A stretch of 64,000 nucleotides of DNA from CAZPQK01 sp964588695 (GTDB lineage Bacteria > Krumholzibacteriota > Krumholzibacteriia > WVZY01 > JAKEHA01): NCBI GenBank assembly GCA_964588695.1, contig CAZPQK010000004.1:270315-334314 (forward strand). Direction: 5' to 3'. Made by a program: the position numbers and the translations under genes. Below, in pieces: positions 17,003 to 25,634 of this stretch. Position 1 is the stretch's first letter. Every line of letters begins with the position of its first letter. The notes beneath the pieces were generated by a model. That model searched no databases. It was not told where the DNA came from and saw only the letters and a list, made by a program, of their open reading frames with translations.

Positions 17003-18345
17003 GTTGTTTGTCCCTGGTCCAGTTGGTGCGGGCTGTCCGGGACCACCAGATGCGGAAACTTTTCCGCGAGAAGTTTTTCTAACCGGTCAATCAAGTCCGG
17101 GCTTAGTACGTGTTCGATATGGTCGGCGTCGCGATCGACGTGGCTAGGTGCGATGTCGGCGTGGGTGATTAGATAGACTTCCCACAAGCGATGGTTACGA
17201 ACCACCCGGCGCGCGGTGGCCTCACCGTCACGGGTGAGGCGGTAGGATCCGTCTGTGCCCGGAGTCATAAAGTGTTCGCGTCTCGCTCGTCGCAACAGGC
17301 CTTTAAGTTCGCCGGTTCTCCAAGCGCGATGCGCGGAGAGTTCGGCAAGAGTAAATGTTCGGTCGTTGGAGTCGGAGGCCGGGTGTTCCAACAACTCGTA
17401 GGCGGCGCGCATCAGGTTCTGCATACCGACGCGACGGTTCAGCGAAGCGTTGCGCACCCAACGAACCACTAGTCCGCGTTGAGCTCCAAACACCAGACTG
17501 ATTACAAAAACGCCGCCACAAACCAGAACAATGATTGGCCCGGTGGGAAGCCGGGTGTACATAGCGCTGGCGATTGCTCCCAGATAACCGCTCGCCATGC
17601 CGATAGCGCCTGCGGCGAGTGTCATCGTGCGCAACTGTTCGGTCCAAAAGCGCGCGGCGGCCGCGGGAATGATTAGTAGTGACACCACCAAAACCAGGCC
17701 CACCGACTGCAGGCCAATAACGGTTACGCCAACAACAAGGCCCATTAGCGACGCATCAAGCAACACGACCGGCCAACCTTGGGCAGCGGCAAATGATTCG
17801 TCGAAGCACAGCAGCCGGAACTCTTTAAACAGGAACACGGTGAGAACCACGATGATGACCGCGGCCCAGAAAATGACGGTAGCATCGGCGGTCAACATCG
17901 AAGCCGCGCGACCCAGGATGAATCGATCGAGGCCAGCCGCACTGCCACCCGGCAGATCCTCGGCCAGCTTAATTAGCGATGCTCCGAGGCCAAAGAACAC
18001 GCTTAGTACAATTCCCAGTGCGGCGTCGTCTTTGATTCGCGTGGTGTGGCGGATGGCCAGAATCATTGCCATGCCCAGCAATCCAAAAACGAATGCGCCC
18101 GCCAGCAAAATAAAAATGTTCTTACCGTCGCCGCCAAACGCGACCGCCAGCATAAACCCAACGGCGATTCCGGGAAGGGTGGCGTGCGATAGGGCATCGG
18201 CGGTAAGCGACCGCTTGCGCAGCAGCAGAAATGTGCCGATCACTCCGCCGGCTAGCCCCAATAGCGTGACGCCCGCAACCACAATGCGGGTGTTGTAGTC
18301 GGTCAACAAGATGACGCGGGTAAATTTTTCCAGCCACAACTCCAT
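16999..18345 (-). CDS. Mn/Zn ABC transporter permease fused to a C-terminal MntR/DtxR-like domain (first permease)
   Basis: This is the partner and paralogue of the next gene: an ABC-3 metal permease (RKRSLTADALSHATLPGIAV; residues about 1-295) with a 150-residue cytoplasmic tail. The tail has a winged-helix part (TFTLAELSAHRAWRTGELKG, SYRLTRDGEATARRVV) and an MntR-like metal-binding part (NHRLWEVYLI, DADHIEHVLSPDLIDRLEK). His in HRLWE, Asp in DADH and Glu-His in IEH match the MntR ligand positions H77, E99, E102 and H103 in order. Both permeases keep the tail, so it is under selection and not a chance read-through. The gene starts 2 nt after the ATPase stop. Confidence 0.88.
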   Translation of the reverse strand: MELWLEKFTRVILLTDYNTRIVVAGVTLLGLAGGVIGTFLLLRKRSLTADALSHATLPGIAVGFMLAVAFGGDGKNIFILLAGAFVFGLLGMAMILAIRHTTRIKDDAALGIVLSVFFGLGASLIKLAEDLPGGSAAGLDRFILGRAASMLTADATVIFWAAVIIVVLTVFLFKEFRLLCFDESFAAAQGWPVVLLDASLMGLVVGVTVIGLQSVGLVLVVSLLIIPAAAARFWTEQLRTMTLAAGAIGMASGYLGAIASAMYTRLPTGPIIVLVCGGVFVISLVFGAQRGLVVRWVRNASLNRRVGMQNLMRAAYELLEHPASDSNDRTFTLAELSAHRAWRTGELKGLLRRARREHFMTPGTDGSYRLTRDGEATARRVVRNHRLWEVYLITHADIAPSHVDRDADHIEHVLSPDLIDRLEKLLAEKFPHLVVPDSPHQLDQGQTT

Positions 18346-18347
18346 GG

Positions 18348-19178
18348 CTACCGCTTCTTGGGACTGCGTGCGAACGCTTCCGCCGCTTCGCTTAGCAGCG
18401 TCAACCGCCCGCCGTAAGTTTTGACCAGGTTATCTTGGGTGAACACTTCTTCGGTGGGGCCATGCGCAACCACGCGCATGTTTAGCAGAATCAAGTTGTC
18501 AAAGTACTGCTCGACGGTATGCAGGTCGTGGTGAACCACCAGGACGGTTTTTCCCTGCGAGCGCAATTCGCGCAGTACTTCGACGATCGCCTCTTCGGTG
18601 GATGCGTCGACACTGGCGAAAGGTTCGTCCATAAAGTACAGTTTGGCGTCCTGCGCCAGGGCGCGCGCCAAAAAAACGCGCTGTTGCTGACCGCCGGACA
18701 GATTGCTAATTTGTCGGTGTGCAAGGTCGGCCAGTCCAACGCGGTCGAGCGCTTCCAACGCACGCTTGCGATGCGCGCGATTCACCGGACGAAACCATCC
18801 GATCTGGCCGTACAAACCCATCGCCACCACATCAAGCGCACTCACCGGAAAGTCCCAATCCACAGACTCGCGCTGAGGAACGTACCCGACCAGGTGGCGC
18901 TGTTTGCGATAAGACTTTCCGTAGATGGTTACAATACCCGACACGCGCGGTACCAGGTCGAGCGCGGCTTTGATTAGCGTGGTCTTGCCCGCGCCGTTGG
19001 GCCCGATAATTCCGATTAGCCGTGCCTCGGGAATGTCCAGGTCAACGTCCCATAGCACCGGCTTGCGGTAGTACGCTACCGTCATATCATGAATGGAAAG
19101 CGGCGCAACCGGAGAGTGATCCTCCCCCTGAGAAACCCGGTGTGCGACAGTGGGCTTGTGTTGCGGGTCTTTAGTCAA
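18348..19178 (-). CDS. Mn/Zn ABC transporter ATP-binding protein
   Basis: The protein has Walker A GPNGAGKTT, signature LSGGQQQRVFLARALAQ, Walker B LYFMDEP and switch His VVHHD, and is a metal-type ABC ATPase (VPQRESVDWDFPVSALDVV is typical of manganese/zinc importers). Starts are ambiguous: the frame is open to an ATG at 19235, inside the binding-protein gene. A TTG at 19178 overlaps the upstream stop and has AGGGAA before it, giving 276 aa; the first 30 residues are a non-conserved extension either way. It powers the two fused permeases encoded downstream. Confidence 0.88.
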   Translation of the reverse strand: MTKDPQHKPTVAHRVSQGEDHSPVAPLSIHDMTVAYYRKPVLWDVDLDIPEARLIGIIGPNGAGKTTLIKAALDLVPRVSGIVTIYGKSYRKQRHLVGYVPQRESVDWDFPVSALDVVAMGLYGQIGWFRPVNRAHRKRALEALDRVGLADLAHRQISNLSGGQQQRVFLARALAQDAKLYFMDEPFASVDASTEEAIVEVLRELRSQGKTVLVVHHDLHTVEQYFDNLILLNMRVVAHGPTEEVFTQDNLVKTYGGRLTLLSEAAEAFARSPKKR

Positions 19179-20163
19179 CGTTGAGTTTCCCTTGAAAGCC
19201 ACCAGCTGGAGCTTCGCCGCCCAGTGCGCGCGCAATAGTGGTGGCGTTGTGGTCTAACATGCCTACGTAGGTGCCGCGGTAAGTTCCGGCGGCGCCCATG
19301 GCATCCGAAAACAGTTTGCCGCCGATGATCACGTCGTGTCCTTTTGCCGCCGCGCCTTCGATAAGTGCGCGAACATTTTTGTCAGACACACTGGTCTCTA
19401 CAAAGACAGCCCTAATGTTGCGCTGTGTAATCTCGTCGATCAATTGATTTATGTCGTCAAGTCCAGCTTCGGATTCGGTAGAGATACCTTGTATCCCTTT
19501 GACTTCAATCCCATACGCGCGACCGAAGTAGTTAAATGCGTCGTGCGCAGTGACCAGTACTCGCTGACGCTGCGGCACCGACGCGATGACTTTGCTAATG
19601 TAACCGTGTAGTTCGGTCAGGCGTCGCTGATAAGCGTCTCCCCGTTCGCGGTACTCGGAGGCGTGTTTTTCGTCGTAGCGCGAGAGCGCTTCGACAACTA
19701 CGTCCACGGCGCGCGACCAGGCCGACACATCCATCCACACGTGCGGATCCCAGTGTCCGGCAAAACCTTGTGGCTCCAGAAGGAACGACTCGTCGATCTG
19801 TTCGGTCACCGCGTACACTAGCTTGCCGTCGCGAGCAGCTCGGGTGAACGTATCGACCATGCGTCCTTCCAGCATTAGGCCGGAGTAGAACACCACGTCG
19901 GCTCCCAATACCTGAGTTACGTCGTTTCGAGTGGGCTTGTACAGGTGCGGATCGACGCCTTCGCCCATCAAGCCAACGACACTTGCGCGGTTACCCGCGA
20001 CTTCGCGTACGATGTCGGTGACCATTCCGCAGGTGGTAACGACGCGGTAAACGTCGCCGTCACGCTGGGATTCTTGCGAAGTGCAGCCGCCGGTATTGAA
20101 AGCGATCAGCAAAATTGCGGTAAAACAAAATGCGAATCGACGAAGAGGGAGTTGGCGAGTCAT
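19171..20163 (-). CDS. Metal-binding lipoprotein of a TroA/MntA-type ABC importer
   Basis: This 330-aa protein has a lipoprotein signal with Cys27 in FNTGGC and belongs to the cluster A-I (ZnuA/TroA) binding proteins. All four TroA-type ligands are visible with the family spacing: H73 in DPHLYKP, H141 in DPHVWMD, H207 in AHDAFNYFG and D287 in LFSDAMG. There is no His-rich loop between the first two ligands, which favours a manganese/zinc TroA type over ZnuA. It is the first gene of the operon binding protein, ATPase, permease, permease, and is read from the operator-covered promoter at 20233-20261. Confidence 0.93.
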   Translation of the reverse strand: MTRQLPLRRFAFCFTAILLIAFNTGGCTSQESQRDGDVYRVVTTCGMVTDIVREVAGNRASVVGLMGEGVDPHLYKPTRNDVTQVLGADVVFYSGLMLEGRMVDTFTRAARDGKLVYAVTEQIDESFLLEPQGFAGHWDPHVWMDVSAWSRAVDVVVEALSRYDEKHASEYRERGDAYQRRLTELHGYISKVIASVPQRQRVLVTAHDAFNYFGRAYGIEVKGIQGISTESEAGLDDINQLIDEITQRNIRAVFVETSVSDKNVRALIEGAAAKGHDVIIGGKLFSDAMGAAGTYRGTYVGMLDHNATTIARALGGEAPAGGFQGKLNVD

Positions 20164-20232
20164 ATTGATACCTTAATAGCTAGCTTAACATGCTGTGCGC
20201 GCCAGCGGCGCGTGCGAAATCGAACCCATTTA

Positions 20233-20261
20233 AATTTAGACTAGGCTAAATCTACTGTCAA
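20233..20261 (-). promoter_or_regulatory. Metal-ABC operon promoter with MntR/DtxR-like operator
   Basis: On the minus strand TTGACA (20261-20256) is separated by 17 nt from TAAATT (20238-20233). ATTTAGACTAGGCTAAAT at 20234-20251 is an 18-bp palindrome with one mismatched pair and covers the -10 and most of the spacer. Its length, AT-rich ends and TTAG/CTAA arms resemble MntR, IdeR and DtxR boxes. A metal-loaded repressor here would shut the operon off. No free-standing MntR gene is present in this window. Confidence 0.75.
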
Positions 20262-20278
20262 GAAACGAGTTATAGCTT

Positions 20279-21181
20279 TTGACCGCGCGGCAATGGATGT
20301 CATTTCTAGCCCTCACGATCATGTGGGGAGCGTCGTTCCTGTGGATCAAGATCGCGATTCGGGAGTCCGGGCCGTTGACTATTGTCACCTTGCGGCTGGC
20401 AATGGCGATTCTGGCAGTGGGTGTAATCTGGCTGGTAAAGCGACCGAGGCTCACGCCGCAACCCGGGATGTGGACGGCGGTGGTTATTCAGGGACTGGTG
20501 AGCGCGGCTATTCCCTGGATTTTGATTACCTGGGCCGAGGCGCGAATCGACTCGGCCATCGCGGGAGTTCTCAATGCAACCGTTCCGATGTTCACGCTTA
20601 TTCTTGCTCACGTGTTCTTGCACGACGATCGACTCACTAGAACCAGGGTGCTGGGGTTGGCGGTTGGTTTCGCGGGTGTAGCGTTGTTGATGTTCCGTAA
20701 AAGCGATAGTTCGTTGGTCACGGACGGCGGATGGTGGGAAGGTACCACGGTTGCGTACCTGGCTATGTTGCTTTCGGCGTTTCTGTACGCTGTCGCCAAC
20801 GTATATGGCCGCGCGAAGTTTCGCGGGTGGTCTCCGATTAATCAGGCGCTGCTGACCATGATCGCCGCCGACATTATTATGTGGATGGTAACCCCAGCCA
20901 TCGAGTCGCCGTTTCGCTTGCCCGCTGCGCCGCTCACTTGGGCGGCGATTGCCTGGTTGGGAGTTCTCGGAGCGGGTGTCAGTTACCTGCTGTTCTATCA
21001 ACTCCTTCACGAAATTGGTCCAACTCGTGTGGCGATGGTTACCTACACCATTCCCGTCGTTAGTGTTGGGCTGGGTGTGGCACTGCTTGGCGAAGCTTTG
21101 GATTGGAAACTGGTCGCGGGAACGGTTTTAATTGTCTCGGGAGTCTGGGCGGTCAATCAAAACAAGCGAGGAAACGTATGA
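20279..21181 (+). CDS. EamA/DMT-superfamily permease
   Basis: Ten hydrophobic helices in two homologous EamA halves are visible (IMWGASFLWIKIAIRESGPL opening the first, WSPINQALLTMIAADIIMWM in the second, ending LVAGTVLIVSGVWAVN). These are drug/metabolite exporters; the substrate is unknown. The frame starts at TTG 20279, and ATG 20297 (MSFLALTIMWGASF) gives the usual family N-terminus and may be the true start. It is divergent from the metal operon, with the MntR-like box about 28 nt before the TTG, so shared control is possible. The stop overlaps the next ATG (ATGA). Confidence 0.88.
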   Translation: MTARQWMSFLALTIMWGASFLWIKIAIRESGPLTIVTLRLAMAILAVGVIWLVKRPRLTPQPGMWTAVVIQGLVSAAIPWILITWAEARIDSAIAGVLNATVPMFTLILAHVFLHDDRLTRTRVLGLAVGFAGVALLMFRKSDSSLVTDGGWWEGTTVAYLAMLLSAFLYAVANVYGRAKFRGWSPINQALLTMIAADIIMWMVTPAIESPFRLPAAPLTWAAIAWLGVLGAGVSYLLFYQLLHEIGPTRVAMVTYTIPVVSVGLGVALLGEALDWKLVAGTVLIVSGVWAVNQNKRGNV

Positions 21182-22158
21182 GACGCATAGTGGCACTGGC
21201 GCTGACGGTTATGGTACTAGCGGGTTGCGGTGGTTCCAAAGGGTTGGACCCGAAAGTCGCGGCCATTGGACTCTACAACGATGGTGATCTGGACGGCGCC
21301 ACCATGCAACTCACCGAACTCGCCAGGCAACGTCCCGAAGATCCGCAGGTGGCGTACTATCTGGGTCGCGTTGCTTTCGACCAGCAGCGCTTTGACGACG
21401 CGCTGCAACACTTCACCAAAGCCACCGAACTAAGCGCTAACCACGCCGACGCACACTACTGGTCGGGTCGTACCTATGCGGCGCAACTCAACCAGACACA
21501 AGATTTTCAAAAGATGGGTGCGCTCGCGAGCAGCATGGTGAGTTCCGCACAACGCGCGGTGGAGATCGATCCGGCGCATCTGGACGCGCGAACGCTACTG
21601 GGTATGTTCTACCTTAACGCGCCGCCCATCGCGGGCGGGAGTGTCGACAAGGCCAAGCAGCAGGCTGCGCTTATAATGGCCGAAGACGAAAAACGCGGCC
21701 GCGGGTTTATGGCGCAGATTCTAATTAAAGAAGGCGACATCGATGGAGCGCGGGCAGAGTATCAGACGCTGATCGACAAAGAACCGGACAATGCGGACCT
21801 GTGGTATTCCCTGGCGATGCTGCACCAGGGCGCCGAACAGTGGGACGAAGCGTTCGCGTCGTTCGACAAGGCACTCGCCGCTGATGCGGATCATGTTCGC
21901 TCAATGTACCAGATCGCCCGCACCTGCCTGTTTGCCGATCGCGAGTACGAGCGCGGTGTGACCAGCTTGCAGACCTACCTGGCAAAACCGGTCGATGGAA
22001 CGGCGCCTTCGCACGCGAATGCGTACTGGCGACTCGGCTTGCTATACCAAAAACAGAACCGAATCGCCGACGCGCGCGCCGCGCTAGCCAAAGCCGTAGC
22101 GATGGACCCCGAACACCAGCAGGCCCGCGAAGCGCTGGAGTCGCTGCCCGAACAGTAG
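21178..22158 (+). CDS. TPR-repeat lipoprotein
   Basis: A lipoprotein signal (MRRIVALALTVMVLAGC, Cys17) is followed by about seven tetratricopeptide repeats (PEDPQVAYYLGRVAFDQQRF, DNADLWYSLAMLHQGAEQWD), total 326 aa. The ATG has GAGGAAA upstream and overlaps the EamA stop, so the two genes are translationally coupled. It is probably a periplasmic scaffold anchored to the outer or inner membrane. The partner is unknown. Confidence 0.88.
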   Translation: MRRIVALALTVMVLAGCGGSKGLDPKVAAIGLYNDGDLDGATMQLTELARQRPEDPQVAYYLGRVAFDQQRFDDALQHFTKATELSANHADAHYWSGRTYAAQLNQTQDFQKMGALASSMVSSAQRAVEIDPAHLDARTLLGMFYLNAPPIAGGSVDKAKQQAALIMAEDEKRGRGFMAQILIKEGDIDGARAEYQTLIDKEPDNADLWYSLAMLHQGAEQWDEAFASFDKALAADADHVRSMYQIARTCLFADREYERGVTSLQTYLAKPVDGTAPSHANAYWRLGLLYQKQNRIADARAALAKAVAMDPEHQQAREALESLPEQ

Positions 22159-22241
22159 TATGCGCCTGCGTGCTTTTGCTAAAGCCGAAGCACCTAAATG
22201 CCGATACCCCCGTTGAGTTACTGGGCCCAACGAGGTAAGGC

Positions 22242-24017
22242 GTGCGCAATCCAATTGACAGGTTTCTTCCAAAATTCGGCGATCCCGGCACCGATCGTCG
22301 CGCGAAACTGCTCGCACGGTTCACGCTTGCCGGTGCTGCAGTATCGGTGTTCTACGCCCCGTTGAACCTTTGGTTAGGAAACTACTGGGGCGCTGTCGCG
22401 CTATCGATGTGCTTCGCCTCTTCCATCGCGATCGTTGCTGTTCTGTGTATCACCAGGAAAATTACTCCCTCTGCGTACATCGCAGTTGGAGCAATGTTGG
22501 CCGGGGCTGGCACCATGATGGCAATCGACGGGGGGGTGTCATCGCCAAGCTTGCCTTTTATACTGTCGGTTCCCGTCATCGCGCTTTTGTTGATCAACCA
22601 GGCGGCGGCGATCCGGTGGGCGGCCGTTTCCGGAGCAATGCTCGCTCTGTTGTTTGCGCTGGAGTATACCGGCGTACTGCCACCCTCAAAGCTAAGCCCC
22701 GAAAGATTACTGGTGCGAAGGCTGGCTTCCGGATTAGGCGGCATCACATTAGTCGTTTGGCTTACATATCTCTTCGACAACGCACTTAGCCGCACCCTTG
22801 CCAGCCTCCACCGAGCCAGGCGCGAGGCCGAAACGGCCAATCGAACAAAGACACGGTTTCTTGCCAACGTCTCGCACGAAATTCGTACACCCATGAACGG
22901 AATTCTTGGGGTAAACAGTCTGCTTGCGGACACCGACCTGTCTCCGCAGCAACGCACCTATACGGAACTCATTCGGCGGAGTGCCGATTCGCTACTAGCG
23001 ATTGTCAACGACGTACTGGACTTGTCGAAAATCGAAGCCGGCAAGATGACAATTGAGCGAACGTCATTCGATCTTCACCACCTGCTTCGAGACTTGGAGT
23101 CGGTACAACGCATCAGCTCTTTGGCCAAAGGTCTGGAGTTTCGCGCCCATGTAGCCGCCGACGTTCCTCGGCACGTGGTTGGCGATTCGATGCGCCTCTT
23201 GCAAGTTCTAAACAACTTGTGCGCCAACGCGATCAAGTTCACGAAAGACGGCTCGGTCACGCTTACGGTTGCGCTAATCTCCAGTCGTAACTCGATCGCC
23301 GATATCCAGTTTGCGGTGACCGACACTGGTATTGGAATACCAGCGGATCGCCTTGAGGCCATCTTCGGCGCTTTTGATCAGGCAGACTCGAGCACGACGC
23401 GTCAGTTTGGCGGTACCGGGTTAGGTTTGTCGATTTCGCAAGAACTCGCCGAACTTATGGACGGCAAGATCAGTGTAACCAGTCAGGCAGGTAAGGGTTC
23501 TACGTTTGCAGTTGTGGTGCCGTTGCCGCGAGTGGCCGCGGAAGCGCTGGTGCAGCCAGAGGAGTCTACCCCCGCGTCCGCCCCTAATCCTCGTCGTGTG
23601 CGACGGGAACCGGTTGGCCGCTTGCTGGTGGCCGAAGATAACCGCGTCAACAGTCTGGTCGCGCGGGGTACGTTGGAGAATTTGGGGTGGACGGTTGAAG
23701 TTGTCGAAAACGGAAGGTTGGCGGTGCATATGCTTCGCGAAGCCAAGTTTGACCTGGTGTTTATGGATGTGCAAATGCCGGTGATGGATGGCGTCACCGC
23801 TACGCGTCTGATCCGCAACTCCGAAACCGGTGTGCTGGACCCGACCGTTCCGATTGTGGCCATGACCGCAAACGCGCTGGCCGGCGATTCCGATGAATAT
23901 TTTGCCGCGGGCATGGACGACTACGTATCCAAGCCTTTTCAACGCGAAGACCTGATTGCGATTCTGGAAACGCACGTTGGGGTGGGGGTTTGGTCGGCTT
24001 CGGCCGATGTGTTATGA
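22242..24017 (+). CDS. Membrane hybrid histidine kinase with receiver domain
   Basis: Residues 25-180 contain about six membrane helices without a recognisable periplasmic sensor domain. A short coiled coil leads to HisKA with FLANVSHEIRTPMNGILG (His212) and a HATPase with NNLCANAIKFT, DTGIGIPADRL and FGGTGLGLSI. The C-terminal receiver domain has LLVAEDNRVN, the phospho-acceptor Asp in VFMDVQMPVMDG (about residue 509) and the Lys in DDYVSKPF. The start is GTG 22242, preceded by GAGGTAAGG. No Hpt or separate regulator lies nearby, so phosphotransfer goes to an unlinked protein or the receiver acts as a phosphate sink. Confidence 0.92.
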   Translation: MRNPIDRFLPKFGDPGTDRRAKLLARFTLAGAAVSVFYAPLNLWLGNYWGAVALSMCFASSIAIVAVLCITRKITPSAYIAVGAMLAGAGTMMAIDGGVSSPSLPFILSVPVIALLLINQAAAIRWAAVSGAMLALLFALEYTGVLPPSKLSPERLLVRRLASGLGGITLVVWLTYLFDNALSRTLASLHRARREAETANRTKTRFLANVSHEIRTPMNGILGVNSLLADTDLSPQQRTYTELIRRSADSLLAIVNDVLDLSKIEAGKMTIERTSFDLHHLLRDLESVQRISSLAKGLEFRAHVAADVPRHVVGDSMRLLQVLNNLCANAIKFTKDGSVTLTVALISSRNSIADIQFAVTDTGIGIPADRLEAIFGAFDQADSSTTRQFGGTGLGLSISQELAELMDGKISVTSQAGKGSTFAVVVPLPRVAAEALVQPEESTPASAPNPRRVRREPVGRLLVAEDNRVNSLVARGTLENLGWTVEVVENGRLAVHMLREAKFDLVFMDVQMPVMDGVTATRLIRNSETGVLDPTVPIVAMTANALAGDSDEYFAAGMDDYVSKPFQREDLIAILETHVGVGVWSASADVL

Positions 24018-24067
24018 TGCTCGCCGATTTGATGCGTTAGTACCTTAGGCGTTATTCGGCAAAGCAC

Positions 24068-25078
24068 ATGGCAAAAAAGATTCTCACCGGTATTAAACCT
24101 ACTGGTATCCCACATCTCGGCAACTACATCGGCGCAATTCGCCCAGCGCTGGAGCACGCCTCCAAGCCAGGCTACGAAGCCAGGTACTTTATCGCCGACT
24201 ACCACGCGCTAACCACCATTCGCGACCGCGAGCAGTTTGCTGACTACACTCACGAAGTTGCCGCCGCCTGGCTGGCATGCGGTCTTGACCCCGACAAGGT
24301 ATTGTTCTACCGGCAATCAGACCTGCCGGAAGTGTTTGAGCTTTCCTGGGTGCTGGCGTGCATGACGTCTAAAGGGCACATGAACCGTGCGCACGCGTAC
24401 AAAGCGGCGGTGCAGGCCAATGAAGAAGCTGGTTCCAAAGATCCCGACAAGGGCATCAACATGGGACTGTTCGGTTATCCGGTGTTAATGGCAGCCGACA
24501 TTTTATTGTTCCAGTCGGACCTGGTGCCGGTGGGTCAGGACCAGGTGCAGCATGTGGAGATCGCGCGCGATTGCGCACAAAAGTTTAACCACTACTTCGG
24601 CAAGGTGTTTAAGTTCTCGCTGCCCGAGCATTTGATTCAAGAGGATACCGGTACGGTGCCGGGTCTGGACGGTCGCAAGATGAGCAAAAGCTACGGCAAC
24701 ATTATTCCGCTGTTCGATCCGCCCAAGAAGTTGCGTAAGACCATCATGAAGATCGTCACCGATTCGACGCCACCAGAAGAGCCTAAGGATCCAGACGATT
24801 CGATCATTTTCGACCTCTATGCGCATTTCGCGACGCCCGAACAAAAGCAGACGCTTGCCGATCGGTTCCGCGCTGGCATTGGCTGGGGTGACGCCAAGCA
24901 GGCATTGTTTGAACTGCTCGACGAAACGCTGGCCGAACCGCGCGAGCGCTACAACGAACTTATCGCCGACCGCGCAAAGATCGACCGGCTTCTTGCCGAG
25001 GGCGCAGAGAAGGCTCGCGTAATTGCATCGGAAGTCATGGACGGCGTGCGCCGCGCGGTGGGACAGAAGCCGCTGTAG
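24068..25078 (+). CDS. trpS: Tryptophanyl-tRNA synthetase
   Basis: This 336-aa class I synthetase shows the HIGH-type motif in TGIPHLGNYIGAI (residues 12-24) and KMSKSYGN near residue 204, together with MAADILLFQSDLVPVGQDQ, the tryptophan-pocket region. Length and order match bacterial TrpS. It charges tRNA-Trp. The C-terminal DRAKIDRLLAEGAEKARVIA is the expected helical end. It stands alone and converges on the holin-like gene, 14 nt away, with no terminator hairpin seen between them. Confidence 0.97.
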   Translation: MAKKILTGIKPTGIPHLGNYIGAIRPALEHASKPGYEARYFIADYHALTTIRDREQFADYTHEVAAAWLACGLDPDKVLFYRQSDLPEVFELSWVLACMTSKGHMNRAHAYKAAVQANEEAGSKDPDKGINMGLFGYPVLMAADILLFQSDLVPVGQDQVQHVEIARDCAQKFNHYFGKVFKFSLPEHLIQEDTGTVPGLDGRKMSKSYGNIIPLFDPPKKLRKTIMKIVTDSTPPEEPKDPDDSIIFDLYAHFATPEQKQTLADRFRAGIGWGDAKQALFELLDETLAEPRERYNELIADRAKIDRLLAEGAEKARVIASEVMDGVRRAVGQKPL

Positions 25079-25092
25079 ATTTACTTGGGCAG

Positions 25093-25467
25093 CTAGTCGA
25101 TTTTCTTGTAGATCACTTTGGGTTTGTCCGATCCAGCGAACGCGGACGTTAGCCAGCCGACAACCGTGACGATGATCGATGCCAGGATTGCCCAACCCAA
25201 ACCATCCACCCAGAACCCATCCAACATCGCCGCGACCAGGCCCACCATCGCGCCGTTAATCACCAGCAGGAAAATGCCCAGCGTGACCAGCGTGATCGGA
25301 AGGGTAAGGATAATGAGTAGCGGACGCAGGATCGCGTTGACCGCGCCCAGGAGTAAAGCGGCAACAACCAAGGTCGCCGTGTCGTCAATGTAAACGCCAG
25401 CCAGCACTTCGGCCGCGAACCACAAGCCCAGCGCGCCCCCGACAAATCTGATTAGAATCTTTCTCAT
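25093..25467 (-). CDS. Phage-holin-4/superfamily IV-like small membrane protein
   Basis: The 124-aa product from ATG 25467 (MRKILIRFVGGALGLWFAAE) has four helices with LRPLLIILTLPITLVTLGIF, the hallmark of the mycobacterial-type phage_holin_4_2 family (YvlD-like). These are widespread chromosomal membrane proteins despite the name, with no proven lytic role. The frame extends upstream to 25632, but that part overlaps the divergent lipoprotein region and has no membrane character. GGAGG lies 17 nt from the chosen ATG, further than usual, so the start is not certain. Confidence 0.78.
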   Translation of the reverse strand: MRKILIRFVGGALGLWFAAEVLAGVYIDDTATLVVAALLLGAVNAILRPLLIILTLPITLVTLGIFLLVINGAMVGLVAAMLDGFWVDGLGWAILASIIVTVVGWLTSAFAGSDKPKVIYKKID

Positions 25468-25634
25468 ATATATAGTTACGAATGCCTCCGCGGATTGTTC
25501 CACGGGCGTTGCCTCCTGCGACTCCCGAAGATCAGTGCAACTTGTTGACATAACTGTATTTGCTGGCCCTCTCGCTTCTATGCTACCATATTCGGGTACA
25601 TGCGCTCGGTCCTCACTTTTTCGCAAGGTCACAT

